The notes below the pieces were generated by a model that made no database searches, had not been told where the DNA came from, and saw nothing but the letters and a program-made list of their open reading frames with translations. The position numbers were made by a program, and so were the translations under genes. Source: CAWDCV01 sp963728125 (GTDB taxonomy: Bacteria > Actinomycetota > Actinomycetes > CAWDCV01). From it: DNA of 64,000 bases. The stretch is taken from assembly GCA_963728125.1 (NCBI GenBank), contig CAVSIZ010000005.1, positions 124,001-188,000 on the forward strand. Reading direction: 5' to 3'. Each line of letters opens with the position of its first letter. Position 1 is the first letter of the stretch. Shown here in pieces: positions 16,639 through 25,076 of this stretch.

Positions 16639-17622
16639 GTGGTCGACCGCGACTCGGTCGACGATCTGGTCGCTCGGGCCAGGAGCGGCGACCATCGGGC
16701 CGTCGCCCGACTGATCTCTCTGGTGGAGAACGCGTCTCCTCGGCTGCGCGAGGTCACGCAAGCGCTGATGCCGCATGCCGGCACCGCTGCCATCGTCGGG
16801 ATCACCGGCTCTCCCGGCGTCGGCAAATCGACGTCGACGTCGGCGATGGTCACCGCGTACCGCGAGGCCGAGAAGCGCGTCGGTGTCCTCGCGATCGACC
16901 CGTCGTCGCCCTTCTCCGGCGGTGCGCTGCTTGGCGATCGCATCCGGATGCAGGAGCACGCCACGGACCCCGAGGTCTACATCCGCTCGATGGCGTCGCG
17001 CGGGCACTTGGGCGGACTCGCCTGGGCAACGCCGCAGGCGGTGCGGGTCCTGGACGCGGCCGGATGCGACGTGGTGCTCGTCGAGACCGTCGGCGTCGGC
17101 CAGGCCGAAGTCGACATCGCATCCCTCGCCGACTCGACCGTGGTCTTGCTGGCACCCGGGATGGGTGACGGCATCCAGGCCGCGAAGGCGGGCATTCTCG
17201 AGATCGCCGACCTGCTCGTCGTGAACAAGGCCGACCGCGACGGCGCCAATGCGACCGTTCGCGATCTGCGAGCGATGCTGGCGCTTGGCCAGCGTCAGCC
17301 TGGCGCCTGGCGCCCGCCAGTTCTGACCACGATCGCGTCTCGCGGCGAGGGTGTTGCCGAGGTGGTGTCCGAGGTGAATCGCCACCGCGACTGGATGCTG
17401 AGCACCGGCGACCTGGACCGCCGGCGGCTCGCTCGCGCCAGCGCGGAGATCGAAGCGCTGGCGGTGAGAGCCGTGCGCGGTCAGTTGGACGGTGTGCGTG
17501 GCGAGTCCGCGCTGCCGCGACTCGCGCAGAACGTCCTCGCCGGCCGGTCCGATCCCTATCGGGCGGCAGACGAGCTGCTTGCAGCGCTCGCCGCTGGTGA
17601 GGGCGCGCCCAGCGAGGCATGA
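16639..17622 (+). CDS. meaB: MeaB-type GTPase chaperone of B12-dependent mutase
   Basis: MeaB (ArgK/LAO-ATPase family) loads and protects adenosylcobalamin mutases. From GTG 16639 the protein has 327 residues: N-terminal helix bundle, Walker A GSPGVGKS (57-64), a DPSSPFSGGALLGDRIRM switch region, VETVGVGQAEVD and the GTP-specificity motif NKAD. The C-terminal dimerisation arm is present. GTG 16639 is preferred because GGAGG lies exactly 6 bases upstream; ATG 16633 directly abuts that site. The frame is open back to 16492 but without signals. The mutase gene follows 1.1 kb downstream on the same strand, with two small membrane-protein genes between them, so MeaB most likely serves that mutase. 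Confidence 0.93.
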   Translation: MVDRDSVDDLVARARSGDHRAVARLISLVENASPRLREVTQALMPHAGTAAIVGITGSPGVGKSTSTSAMVTAYREAEKRVGVLAIDPSSPFSGGALLGDRIRMQEHATDPEVYIRSMASRGHLGGLAWATPQAVRVLDAAGCDVVLVETVGVGQAEVDIASLADSTVVLLAPGMGDGIQAAKAGILEIADLLVVNKADRDGANATVRDLRAMLALGQRQPGAWRPPVLTTIASRGEGVAEVVSEVNRHRDWMLSTGDLDRRRLARASAEIEALAVRAVRGQLDGVRGESALPRLAQNVLAGRSDPYRAADELLAALAAGEGAPSEA

Positions 17623-17725
17623 TCGACTCAAGCATTGCTCCGCGTGGCACCCGGTACTGCGCGGTGCCCGAAGGGTAGAAAGGACGTACGACCGCCTGGT
17701 CCGCCTGCCCGCCGCGAGGAGATCG

Positions 17726-17884
17726 ATGATCAAGAGGATCTTGCTCTGGCTGGCGATCGTGTTCGCCGTCTTCTACATCCTCACCGCCCCCAGCGATGCG
17801 GCCAATGCGGTGCAGGGGGCCTTCGCTGCGCTGGCTGCGGCGGGGCGAGCCTTTCTGACGTTCATCGACGCCCTCTTCGCGTAA
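17726..17884 (+). CDS. very small membrane protein (52 aa)
   Basis: The 52-residue protein consists of a hydrophobic helix (IKRILLWLAIVFAVFYILTAP) and an Ala-rich amphipathic second half (NAVQGAFAALAAAGRAFLTFI). GAGGAG lies 4 bases before ATG 17726. It ends 10 bases before the PH-domain gene, which is also membrane-bound, so the two may act together. I recall short proteins of this kind beside PH-domain genes in actinobacteria, but the function is unknown. Confidence 0.68.
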   Translation: MIKRILLWLAIVFAVFYILTAPSDAANAVQGAFAALAAAGRAFLTFIDALFA

Positions 17885-17894
17885 CAATCGACAC

Positions 17895-18617
17895 GTGGCA
17901 TTCGGCGAGCCCTCCGGCCCCTCCCCACCCGGTGAGCAGTACCTGCTGCCCGGCGAGGTGGCGGTCGTCATCGTGCCCCGGCACTGGATCATGGTGGCCG
18001 GGCCGTTCCTCTGGGGAATCGGTGCCCTGCTCGTCGCCGGGATCCTGACGGCCTACGTCGAAGCGTCGCAACCGGCGACGACGTACATCTGGCTGATCAC
18101 GCTCGGGGTGCTGGTGTGGGTGGGCTGGCGCTTTTTTGTCTGGTACGTCGAACGGTTCATCGTCACCGACCGGCGGCTCATGCTGGTGACCGGCTTGTTG
18201 AACCGCAGGGTGGCCGTCATCCCGCTGCGGAAGGTCACGGACATGACCTACCAGCGAACAGGGGTCGGCCGGCTGTTCGGGTACGGCGGGCTGGTCATCG
18301 AGTCCGCGGCGCAGGACCAGGCGCTGCGCGAGGTGGACTACCTACCGAACCCGGATGCGCTCTACCAACGCGTGTCGCAGCTGCTGTTCTCCCGGCCGGA
18401 AGCCGACGCGACGGCGGTGAGCACGCAGGTTCGTCGCAACCGGCTGCCGCGCACGCAGGCGAACATCTACGCACGACCACAGCGACCGTACGTGGAGGAG
18501 ACGACGGTGACGACCACCGGCGATCCGCCCACCCAGCCGATTCCGACCGTGCGGCCGGTCGAGCCGCACACTCCGCGCCCGAGCCGCGACCCGCGCGTCC
18601 GGCGCCCGCGCTACTAA
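17895..18617 (+). CDS. PH domain-containing membrane protein (bPH2/YdbT-like)
   Basis: The 240-residue protein opens with a Pro-rich soluble stretch, then PGEVAVVIVPRHW, two hydrophobic spans (about residues 36-55 and 62-82) and WYVERFIVTDRRLMLVTGLLNRR with PLRKVTDMTYQRTGVGRLFGYG. That is the bacterial pleckstrin-homology type 2 pattern, where the spans anchor a small PH-like barrel. The C-terminal 80 residues are Pro/Arg-rich and probably disordered. The GTG start lies 10 bases after the small membrane protein. Function is unknown for most members. Confidence 0.85.
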   Translation: MAFGEPSGPSPPGEQYLLPGEVAVVIVPRHWIMVAGPFLWGIGALLVAGILTAYVEASQPATTYIWLITLGVLVWVGWRFFVWYVERFIVTDRRLMLVTGLLNRRVAVIPLRKVTDMTYQRTGVGRLFGYGGLVIESAAQDQALREVDYLPNPDALYQRVSQLLFSRPEADATAVSTQVRRNRLPRTQANIYARPQRPYVEETTVTTTGDPPTQPIPTVRPVEPHTPRPSRDPRVRRPRY

Positions 18618-18733
18618 TCCCCTGCACGGACATCCCGGAGTACGGTGTGTGACACCGACGCGCCCTGACGGCAGCTTGTGGTCACAATTCCGCAGCCGCG
18701 AGGGCCGGCGTAGCCGATGACGAGGAGGTCCCG

Positions 18734-20419
18734 GTGGACGCCCGCGAGATCGAGGCCGGACGGCAGCGCTGGCAGGAGCGCTTCGATGCCGCCCGGGAAG
18801 CCGGGCGGGTGCGCGACCGCGACTTCACCACCCTGTCCGGTGCGGAGGTGGACCCTGTCTACGGGCCGCCGACGGGGGAGCCGTACCCCGGTTTCGACCG
18901 GATTGGCTGGCCGGGGGAGTACCCGTTCACCCGTGGGCTCTACCCGAGTGGGTACCGCGGCCGGCCGTGGACGATCCGTCAGTTCGCCGGCTTCGGCAAC
19001 GCCGTGCAGACCAACGAGCGCTATCGCACGATCCTCGCCAAGGGCGGCGGCGGCCTGTCCGTCGCTTTCGACATGCCGACCCTGATGGGGCGTGACTCTG
19101 ACGACGAGCGATCGCTGGGCGAGGTCGGCCACTGCGGAGTGGCCGTCGACAGCGCCGCCGACATGGACGTCCTGTTCGCCGGCATCCCGCTTGCCGACGT
19201 CACGACGTCGATGACGATCAGCGGACCGGCGGTGCCGATCTTCTGCATGTACCTCGTGGCGGCGGAGCGTCAGGGGGCGACGGTTCGCGACCTCGACGGC
19301 ACCCTGCAGACCGACATCTTCAAGGAGTACATCGCACAGAAGGAGTGGCTCTTCCCGCCCGAGCCCCACCTGCGACTCATCGGCGACCTGATGGAGTTCT
19401 GCGCCGAGCAGGTTCCGGCGTACAAGCCGCTGTCGGTCTCCGGCTACCACATCCGCGAGGCCGGCGCGACGGCCGCGCAAGAGCTGGCTTTCACGCTGGC
19501 GGACGGATTCGGCTACGTCGAGCTCGGAAAGTCGCGCGGTCTCGACGTCGACGTCTTCACGCCCGGACTGTCTTTCTTCTTTGACGCGCACATCGACTTC
19601 TTCGAGGAGATCGCCAAGTTCCGCGCCGCCCGCCGCATCTGGGCGCGGTGGATGCGCGATGTCTACGGCGCTCGCACGGAACGGGCGCAGTGGCTGCGCT
19701 TCCACACCCAAACCGCGGGCGTATCGCTCACTGCGCAGCAACCCGACAACAACGTCGTGCGTACGGCGGTAGAGGCGCTGGCAGCGGTGCTCGGCGGTAC
19801 GAACTCGCTGCACACCAACGCGCTGGACGAGGTCCTCGCGCTGCCCAGCGAACGGGCGGCGGAGATCGCTTTGCGCACCCAGCAGGTGCTTCTCGAGGAG
19901 ACCGGGGTTGTCAACGTCGCCGACCCTCTCGGCGGATCGTGGTACGTCGAGGAGCTCACCGACAGGTTGGAGGCCGAGGCCGAGACGATCTTCGCCTCGA
20001 TCCGGACGATGAGCTCGGACGGAACCATGGTCGCCGGCATCCTGCGTGGGATCGAGGACGGCTGGTTCATGGCCGAGATCGCCGAGTCGGCCTTCCGCTA
20101 CCAGCGGGCGCTGGAGAAGGGCGACAAGGGCGTCGTCGGCGTCAACGTCCATGTCGACACGGTCGAGACGCCGCTGGAGATCCTGCGGGTGTCCGCCGAG
20201 GTTGAGCAGGAGCAAAACCGTACGCTCGCTCGGCTTCGGGCCACGCGCGATCAGGACGCTGTGAACAGTGCGCTCGCCCGGATGCGCGAGGTCGCGCGTG
20301 GAACCGACAACTTGGTGCCGGCGATGCTGGACGCTGCTCGGGTCGAGGCCACGCTGGGCGAAATCTGCGGCGTCCTCACGCAGGAGTGGGGCACCTACAT
20401 CGAGCCGCCGCGCTTCTAG
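18734..20419 (+). CDS. icmA: acyl-CoA mutase large subunit, isobutyryl-CoA mutase type
   Basis: The 561-residue protein is the TIM-barrel substrate domain of a B12-dependent acyl-CoA mutase; it lacks the cobalamin-binding domain, so it needs a separate small subunit, which is not in this window. Core motifs are YPFTRGLYPSGYRGRPWTIR, GGGGLSVAFDMPTLMGRDSDD, GTLQTDIFKEYIAQKEW and RFHTQTAGVSLTAQQP. Specificity positions fit isobutyryl-CoA: Phe84 (RQFAGFG) and Gln202 (YIAQKEW) stand where methylmalonyl-CoA mutase has Tyr and Arg, and their spacing equals that of Phe80/Gln198 in Streptomyces cinnamonensis IcmA. The reaction links isobutyryl-CoA and n-butyryl-CoA. GTG 18734 follows GAGGAGG by 6 bases. 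It lies downstream of meaB. Confidence 0.9.
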   Translation: MDAREIEAGRQRWQERFDAAREAGRVRDRDFTTLSGAEVDPVYGPPTGEPYPGFDRIGWPGEYPFTRGLYPSGYRGRPWTIRQFAGFGNAVQTNERYRTILAKGGGGLSVAFDMPTLMGRDSDDERSLGEVGHCGVAVDSAADMDVLFAGIPLADVTTSMTISGPAVPIFCMYLVAAERQGATVRDLDGTLQTDIFKEYIAQKEWLFPPEPHLRLIGDLMEFCAEQVPAYKPLSVSGYHIREAGATAAQELAFTLADGFGYVELGKSRGLDVDVFTPGLSFFFDAHIDFFEEIAKFRAARRIWARWMRDVYGARTERAQWLRFHTQTAGVSLTAQQPDNNVVRTAVEALAAVLGGTNSLHTNALDEVLALPSERAAEIALRTQQVLLEETGVVNVADPLGGSWYVEELTDRLEAEAETIFASIRTMSSDGTMVAGILRGIEDGWFMAEIAESAFRYQRALEKGDKGVVGVNVHVDTVETPLEILRVSAEVEQEQNRTLARLRATRDQDAVNSALARMREVARGTDNLVPAMLDAARVEATLGEICGVLTQEWGTYIEPPRF

Positions 20420-20474
20420 CGGCATCCACGCACCCTCGTAGCGACCAGTTGCGTCGCCGAGGAAGGATGAAGGT

Positions 20475-21434
20475 ATGAGCCAGCCGCAGTTCAACGCGTA
20501 CGGAGCCGTCGACCTCGGCGCCGTCGCCGCCCGCTCGCAGGCACGCGCTTCCGCGCAATCGGCCGCCGCTGCGCGCGCCGGTTCCGGGGCGGACGGAGCC
20601 AACACGCCGACTGTCGTCGAGGTGACCGAGGCGACATTCCAGACCGATGTCCTCGAGCGTTCGATGACCGTTCCGGTTGTCATCGACTTCTGGGCGGAGT
20701 GGTGCGGCCCCTGCAAGCAGCTGAGCCCGATCCTCGAGCGCTTTGCCGCTGCGGACGGCGGCCAGTGGGTGCTCGCGAAGATCGACGTCGACAGCAATCA
20801 GCGGCTTGCGGCTGCCGCCGGCGTTCAGGGGATTCCCGCAGTCAAGGCCGTCGTCGGCGGACGCATCCTCGGTGAGTTCACCGGCGCACTGCCGGAGGCG
20901 CAGGTGCGGCAGTGGCTGGACGACCTGATCGCGCTCGCTGCCGAAGGCGGCATCGGGGCCGAGAGCGGGCCGAATGGAGACGAGCCCGCCGACGGTGCGG
21001 AGACTGCAACCGGGGTGGCTTCCGACCCCGCCTATGTCGCCGCTCTCGACGCGCTGGAGCGCGGTGACCTCGATGCTGCCGCGTCGGCGTACCGCGATCT
21101 GCTCGCCACCCGACCGGACGATCCCGGCGCCGTCATGGGCCTCGCGCAGGTCGAGTTGGTCCAGCGCAGCCAGGGCCTCGACGTCGCAACCGTCCTCGCG
21201 GCCGCCGACAGCGCGCCAGACGACATCGGCGCGCAGACACGAGCGGCCGACATCGAGTTCCTCAGCGGTCGCATCGAGGAGGCACTGTCGCGGTTGGTGA
21301 CGTTGGTCGGCCGGTCGAGCGGCGATGACCGTGAGCAGGCACGGACGCACTTGCTCGAGCTCTTCACCGTGCTCGGCGCGGAGGATCCGCGGGTGTCTGC
21401 GGCCCGCCGCAACCTGATGGCGGTCCTGTTCTAG
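20475..21434 (+). CDS. thioredoxin-TPR co-chaperone (CnoX/YbbN-like)
   Basis: The 319-residue protein has an Ala-rich N-terminal stretch, a thioredoxin domain with intact WCGPC (Cys77, Cys80) and the cis-Pro loop GIPAVK, then a linker and a C-terminal helical region with TPR-like units (AYVAALDALERGDLDAA, and LATRPDDPGAVMGLAQVEL). This is the architecture of CnoX/YbbN, a holdase that passes clients to GroEL/DnaK. Unlike E. coli CnoX the two active-site Cys are both kept, so it may also be a true oxidoreductase. In mycobacteria a homologue sits just before glgB, as here (convergent, 27 bases between stops). GAGGAAGG precedes the ATG. Confidence 0.9.
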   Translation: MSQPQFNAYGAVDLGAVAARSQARASAQSAAAARAGSGADGANTPTVVEVTEATFQTDVLERSMTVPVVIDFWAEWCGPCKQLSPILERFAAADGGQWVLAKIDVDSNQRLAAAAGVQGIPAVKAVVGGRILGEFTGALPEAQVRQWLDDLIALAAEGGIGAESGPNGDEPADGAETATGVASDPAYVAALDALERGDLDAAASAYRDLLATRPDDPGAVMGLAQVELVQRSQGLDVATVLAAADSAPDDIGAQTRAADIEFLSGRIEEALSRLVTLVGRSSGDDREQARTHLLELFTVLGAEDPRVSAARRNLMAVLF

Positions 21435-21461
21435 CCGCAGCGGCAGGGGCGGCGTGAAGCG

Positions 21462-23675
21462 CTAGCCGGAGAGCTCGTCGAGGGTCGGCGGGGCGAAGCG
21501 CAGCCACAGCGTTCCGAGCGGCGGCAGCCGCAGCGTGACCGACGCCGGCTGCGCATGCCAGGGCGAGGCGTCGGCCTCGACTCGACCAAGGTTGCCGACG
21601 CCGCTGCCGGTGTAGGTCGCGGCGTCGGTGTTGAGGACCTCGTCCCAGTGCCCGGCGTACGGCAGCCCGACTCGATAGCCCTCGTGCGGGACGCCGGCGA
21701 AGTTCGCCACGCAGGCGAGAGCGCCGTCCTGGTTGTCCCAGCGCAGGAACGAGAACACGTTGTTGTCGGCGTCGTTCGCGTCGATCCATGAGAAGCCACC
21801 GGGATCGCTGTCTCGTGTCCACAGCGCCGGCGTTTCCACATACACGGAGTTCAGGTCACGAACGAGGTCGTGGACGCCGCGGTGATCGGCGGTGTCGAGC
21901 AGCCACCAGTCGAGGCTGCGCAGCTCCGACCACTCCGACTCCTGCGCGATCTCGTCGCCCATGAAGATCAGCTGCTTGCCGGGGTGTGCCCACATAAACG
22001 CGAGGTACGCGCGCAGGTTGGCCAACTCCTGCCAGCGATCGCCGGGCATCTTGCGCAGGAGCGACCGCTTGCCATGGACGACTTCGTCATGCGACAGCGG
22101 CAGCACGTAGTTCTCGCTGTACGCATACATCATCGAGAACGTCAGCTGGTGATGGTGGTACGAGCGGTGTACAGGGTTCGTCGAGATGTAGCTCAGCGAG
22201 TCGTGCATCCAGCCCATGTTCCACTTGAAGCCGAAGCCCAGGCCGCCAAGATGCGTCGCGCGCGTAACACCCGGCCACGCGGTCGACTCCTCGGCGATCG
22301 TCATCACGCCGGGCACGCGTCCATAAACGGTCGCGTTCATCTCCTGCAGGAACTGCACCGCCTCGAGGTTCTCGCGCCCTCCGTACTGGTTCGGCGCCCA
22401 CTCGCCCTCGTTGCGGGAGTAGTCGAGGTACAGCATCGAGGCGACGGCGTCGACGCGCAGACCGTCGATGTGGTACTCCTCGAGCCAGTACAGCGCATTG
22501 GCGACGAGGAAGTTGCGCACTTCGCGGCGGCCGAAGTTGAAGACGTACGTCCCCCAGTCGGGCTGCTCGCCACGTCGCGGATCTGGGTGCTCGTACAGCG
22601 GCGTCCCGTCGAAGCGCGCGAGCGCCCAGGCATCCCGCGGGAAGTGAGCGGGCACCCAGTCGACGAGCACGCCAATGCCTGCCTGGTGCAGCCGGTCGAC
22701 GAGGAAACGGAAATCGTCGGGCGACCCGAAACGAGAGGACGGCGCGAAGTACGACGAAACCTGGTACCCCCAGGATCCGCCGAACGGGTGTTCTGCGACC
22801 GGCAGCAGCTCGACGTGCGTGAAGCCCAGTTCACGGACGTAGTCGACGAGCTCGTGGGCGAGGTCTTGGTAACTCAGCCCGCGGCGCCATGACCCGAGGT
22901 GCACCTCGTAGATGCTCAGCGGCTGAGTATGCGGATCACGCTCGGCGCGCTCGCTCATCCAGCCCTGGTCGTGCCAGGGGTAGTGGGAGGTGTAAACGAC
23001 GCTCGCTGTGGCCGGCGGGTGCTCGGTGGCGAACGCGACCGGGTCGGCCTTCTGCCGCCAGACCCCGTCCTGCCCCAGGATCTCGTACTTGTACTTGGTG
23101 CCGTCGCCGATGTCGGGCACGAACAGCTCCCAGACGCCCGTCGACCCGAGCGAACGCATCGGATGCGCCCGCCCGTCCCAGTAGTTGAAGTCGCCAACGA
23201 CCCGAACCCCTTGCGCCGAGGGAGCCCAGACCGCGAACGAGGTGCCGGTGATGTCGCCCTCGGGCGTCGGGTACGTGCGCACGTGCGCGCCGAGCACCTG
23301 CCACAGCCGCTCGTGCCGGCCCTCGGTGATGAGGTGCAGATCCAGCTCGCCCAGGGTCGGCAGGAAGCGGTAGGGGTCGTCGGCGTGCACCGTCCGGTCT
23401 TCGTACTCGACTTCGAGCCGGTAGTCGGGAACCACGTCGAGCGGCAGAACCCCGGCAAAAACGCCGGCGCGTTCGTGCTCGAGCGCAACCCGCTGCCCGT
23501 CACTGACCACGGTGATCGCCTTCGCCCACGGACGGAGCACCCGGATCGTGACCCGGCCGTCCTTGAGGTGTGGGCCGAGGATCGAATGCGGGTCGTGGTG
23601 GGCGCCACCGGTGAGCCGGTCGAGCTCCTCGTCGCTCACCTGCTGCGGCACATTGCTCGTCGGAGATGAGGTCAC
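21462..23675 (-). CDS. glgB: 1,4-alpha-glucan branching enzyme GlgB (GH13)
   Basis: GlgB makes alpha-1,6 branches in glucan. From GTG 23675 the protein has 737 residues, the family length: N-terminal CBM48 domains (HHDPHSILGPHL start), the GH13 barrel with nucleophile Asp in DGLRVDAVASMLYLDYSR, the acid Glu in MTIAEESTAWPGV and the third Asp in LPLSHDEVVHGK, and a C-terminal beta domain. GTG 23675 is chosen because it begins 4 bases after the mak stop and just before the conserved sequence; the frame extends to 23885 but would overlap mak. It is the last gene of the glgE-treS-mak-glgB operon, acting on the linear chains made by GlgE. Confidence 0.95.
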   Translation of the reverse strand: MTSSPTSNVPQQVSDEELDRLTGGAHHDPHSILGPHLKDGRVTIRVLRPWAKAITVVSDGQRVALEHERAGVFAGVLPLDVVPDYRLEVEYEDRTVHADDPYRFLPTLGELDLHLITEGRHERLWQVLGAHVRTYPTPEGDITGTSFAVWAPSAQGVRVVGDFNYWDGRAHPMRSLGSTGVWELFVPDIGDGTKYKYEILGQDGVWRQKADPVAFATEHPPATASVVYTSHYPWHDQGWMSERAERDPHTQPLSIYEVHLGSWRRGLSYQDLAHELVDYVRELGFTHVELLPVAEHPFGGSWGYQVSSYFAPSSRFGSPDDFRFLVDRLHQAGIGVLVDWVPAHFPRDAWALARFDGTPLYEHPDPRRGEQPDWGTYVFNFGRREVRNFLVANALYWLEEYHIDGLRVDAVASMLYLDYSRNEGEWAPNQYGGRENLEAVQFLQEMNATVYGRVPGVMTIAEESTAWPGVTRATHLGGLGFGFKWNMGWMHDSLSYISTNPVHRSYHHHQLTFSMMYAYSENYVLPLSHDEVVHGKRSLLRKMPGDRWQELANLRAYLAFMWAHPGKQLIFMGDEIAQESEWSELRSLDWWLLDTADHRGVHDLVRDLNSVYVETPALWTRDSDPGGFSWIDANDADNNVFSFLRWDNQDGALACVANFAGVPHEGYRVGLPYAGHWDEVLNTDAATYTGSGVGNLGRVEADASPWHAQPASVTLRLPPLGTLWLRFAPPTLDELSG

Positions 23676-23679
23676 TGGC

Positions 23680-25074
23680 TCACTCTCCCGCGAGGCGACG
23701 TACGGCCGCCATGGGTATGGGGATCCAGGCGGGCCGGTGGCGCGCTTCGTAGAGGACCTCGTAGAACACCTTGTCGGTCTCGAACGCGCGCAGCAGCGTC
23801 TTCGAGTCGCGGGGATCGTGCCCACTGCCCTCGGCATAGCCGTCGCAGAACGCCGCGCAGTTGCGCTCCACCCACTCATCGGCACGGTGCTGCAGCTGCT
23901 GGGCGTTGGTACGCCCGACCAGCAGGTGCCGAGCGGCGTAGTCGAAGGACCGCATCATGCCGGCGACATCACGCAGCGGAGAAGCGAGCGAGCGGCGTTC
24001 GTCGAGCGGCCGTGCCGGCTCGCCCTCGAAGTCGAGCAGGCGCCACCCCTCCAGGGTCCGCATCACCTGACCGAGGTGGAAGTCGCCGTGGATGCGCTGA
24101 ACGGGGACCGGTTCGGTCAGCGCCGCCAGCTCGTCGTAGACCGGACCCAGCGCCGCGCGGAACTCTGCCAGCTCGGGGACGACGGCAACGGCAGTCTCGA
24201 AGCGGCGCCGCATGGCCTGGGCGAGCTCGTCGAACTGCTGCGGACCTGCCGTGCCGGTCGGCAGGGTTCGCGCCAGGTCGGCATGAACCTCCGCCGTCGT
24301 CGCACCCAGCCGATGCGCCTCCGCGGCGAAGTCGCCGCCGACCTCGTCCGCGTGGAGGTCGCCCTCGGCGTAGAGGTCGCGGACACTCGCTAGCGCGAGC
24401 TCCCATCCACCGGTGGCCGACCGCAGGTAGGCCTGCAGCATCGCCAGGCTCACGCTGACGTCCGCCGCCCCTTCCTCGCTGGCCGAGTCAGGCACCCGCC
24501 AGGTTCCCTCCAGCCAGCCGAGCAGCGGCGCGACGTCTTCGTTGCCGATCGCGGCGAGCGCGCTGTGCACCTCGATGTCCGGATTCAGTCCAGGGGAGAC
24601 CTTGCGAAAGACTTTGAGGATCAGCGCGTCGCCGAAGATCAGCGACGTGTTGCTCTGCTCCGTGCCAACGACGATCGACGGCTCGTCCAGGGGGAACGGC
24701 GTCGATGTGGGTTCGTGACGAAATCTGAGCCCGTCGTACACCGCATCGTCGGCAATGGCCCGCAGCCAGCGGCCGGTGACCTCCTTGTCGTGGAGCGCGT
24801 CGTAGTGGAAGCCCCCCTCGTCCTCGCCGATCAGCGCGTGGGACAGGTGATCGACCGCATGGTCCCGGCGCTCGACGGGGACCTGGTAGCTGGCGCGGTC
24901 GCCCTCGGCGTACTCCAGGGTCACGAGCCACACGGCAACCTCAGGTCCGGGCCACTCCTGTCCCACGTTCGGGATGGTGCCGATGCGCTGCTGGTCGACG
25001 ATCGCGAACTCACGTCCCTTGCCACCGAACCAGCGCTGGTTCGGTAGCCATCGGGCGAGGAGATCGGGATGCAC
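23680..25074 (-). CDS. mak: maltokinase
   Basis: Mak phosphorylates maltose to maltose-1-phosphate with ATP, giving GlgE its substrate. The 464-residue protein has the N-terminal cap (LLARWLPNQRWFGGKGRE), the ATP-binding lobe with LGDALILKVFRK-like Lys, and the aminoglycoside-phosphotransferase-like catalytic motifs RIHGDFHLGQVMRT and LLDFEGEP. It lies between treS (2 bases away) and glgB, matching the pathway order TreS to Mak to GlgE. In some actinobacteria TreS and Mak are one fused protein; here they are separate. Confidence 0.95.
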   Translation of the reverse strand: MHPDLLARWLPNQRWFGGKGREFAIVDQQRIGTIPNVGQEWPGPEVAVWLVTLEYAEGDRASYQVPVERRDHAVDHLSHALIGEDEGGFHYDALHDKEVTGRWLRAIADDAVYDGLRFRHEPTSTPFPLDEPSIVVGTEQSNTSLIFGDALILKVFRKVSPGLNPDIEVHSALAAIGNEDVAPLLGWLEGTWRVPDSASEEGAADVSVSLAMLQAYLRSATGGWELALASVRDLYAEGDLHADEVGGDFAAEAHRLGATTAEVHADLARTLPTGTAGPQQFDELAQAMRRRFETAVAVVPELAEFRAALGPVYDELAALTEPVPVQRIHGDFHLGQVMRTLEGWRLLDFEGEPARPLDERRSLASPLRDVAGMMRSFDYAARHLLVGRTNAQQLQHRADEWVERNCAAFCDGYAEGSGHDPRDSKTLLRAFETDKVFYEVLYEARHRPAWIPIPMAAVRRLAGE

Positions 25075-25076
25075 TG

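Noticed and set aside
16279..17733. 484-codon minus-strand frame opposite meaB
   Set aside because: Its composition is that of a shadow frame, and meaB is fully supported on the plus strand.
18614..20797. 727-codon minus-strand frame opposite the mutase gene
   Set aside because: Antisense shadow of a high-GC gene; no recognisable domain and no ribosome site.
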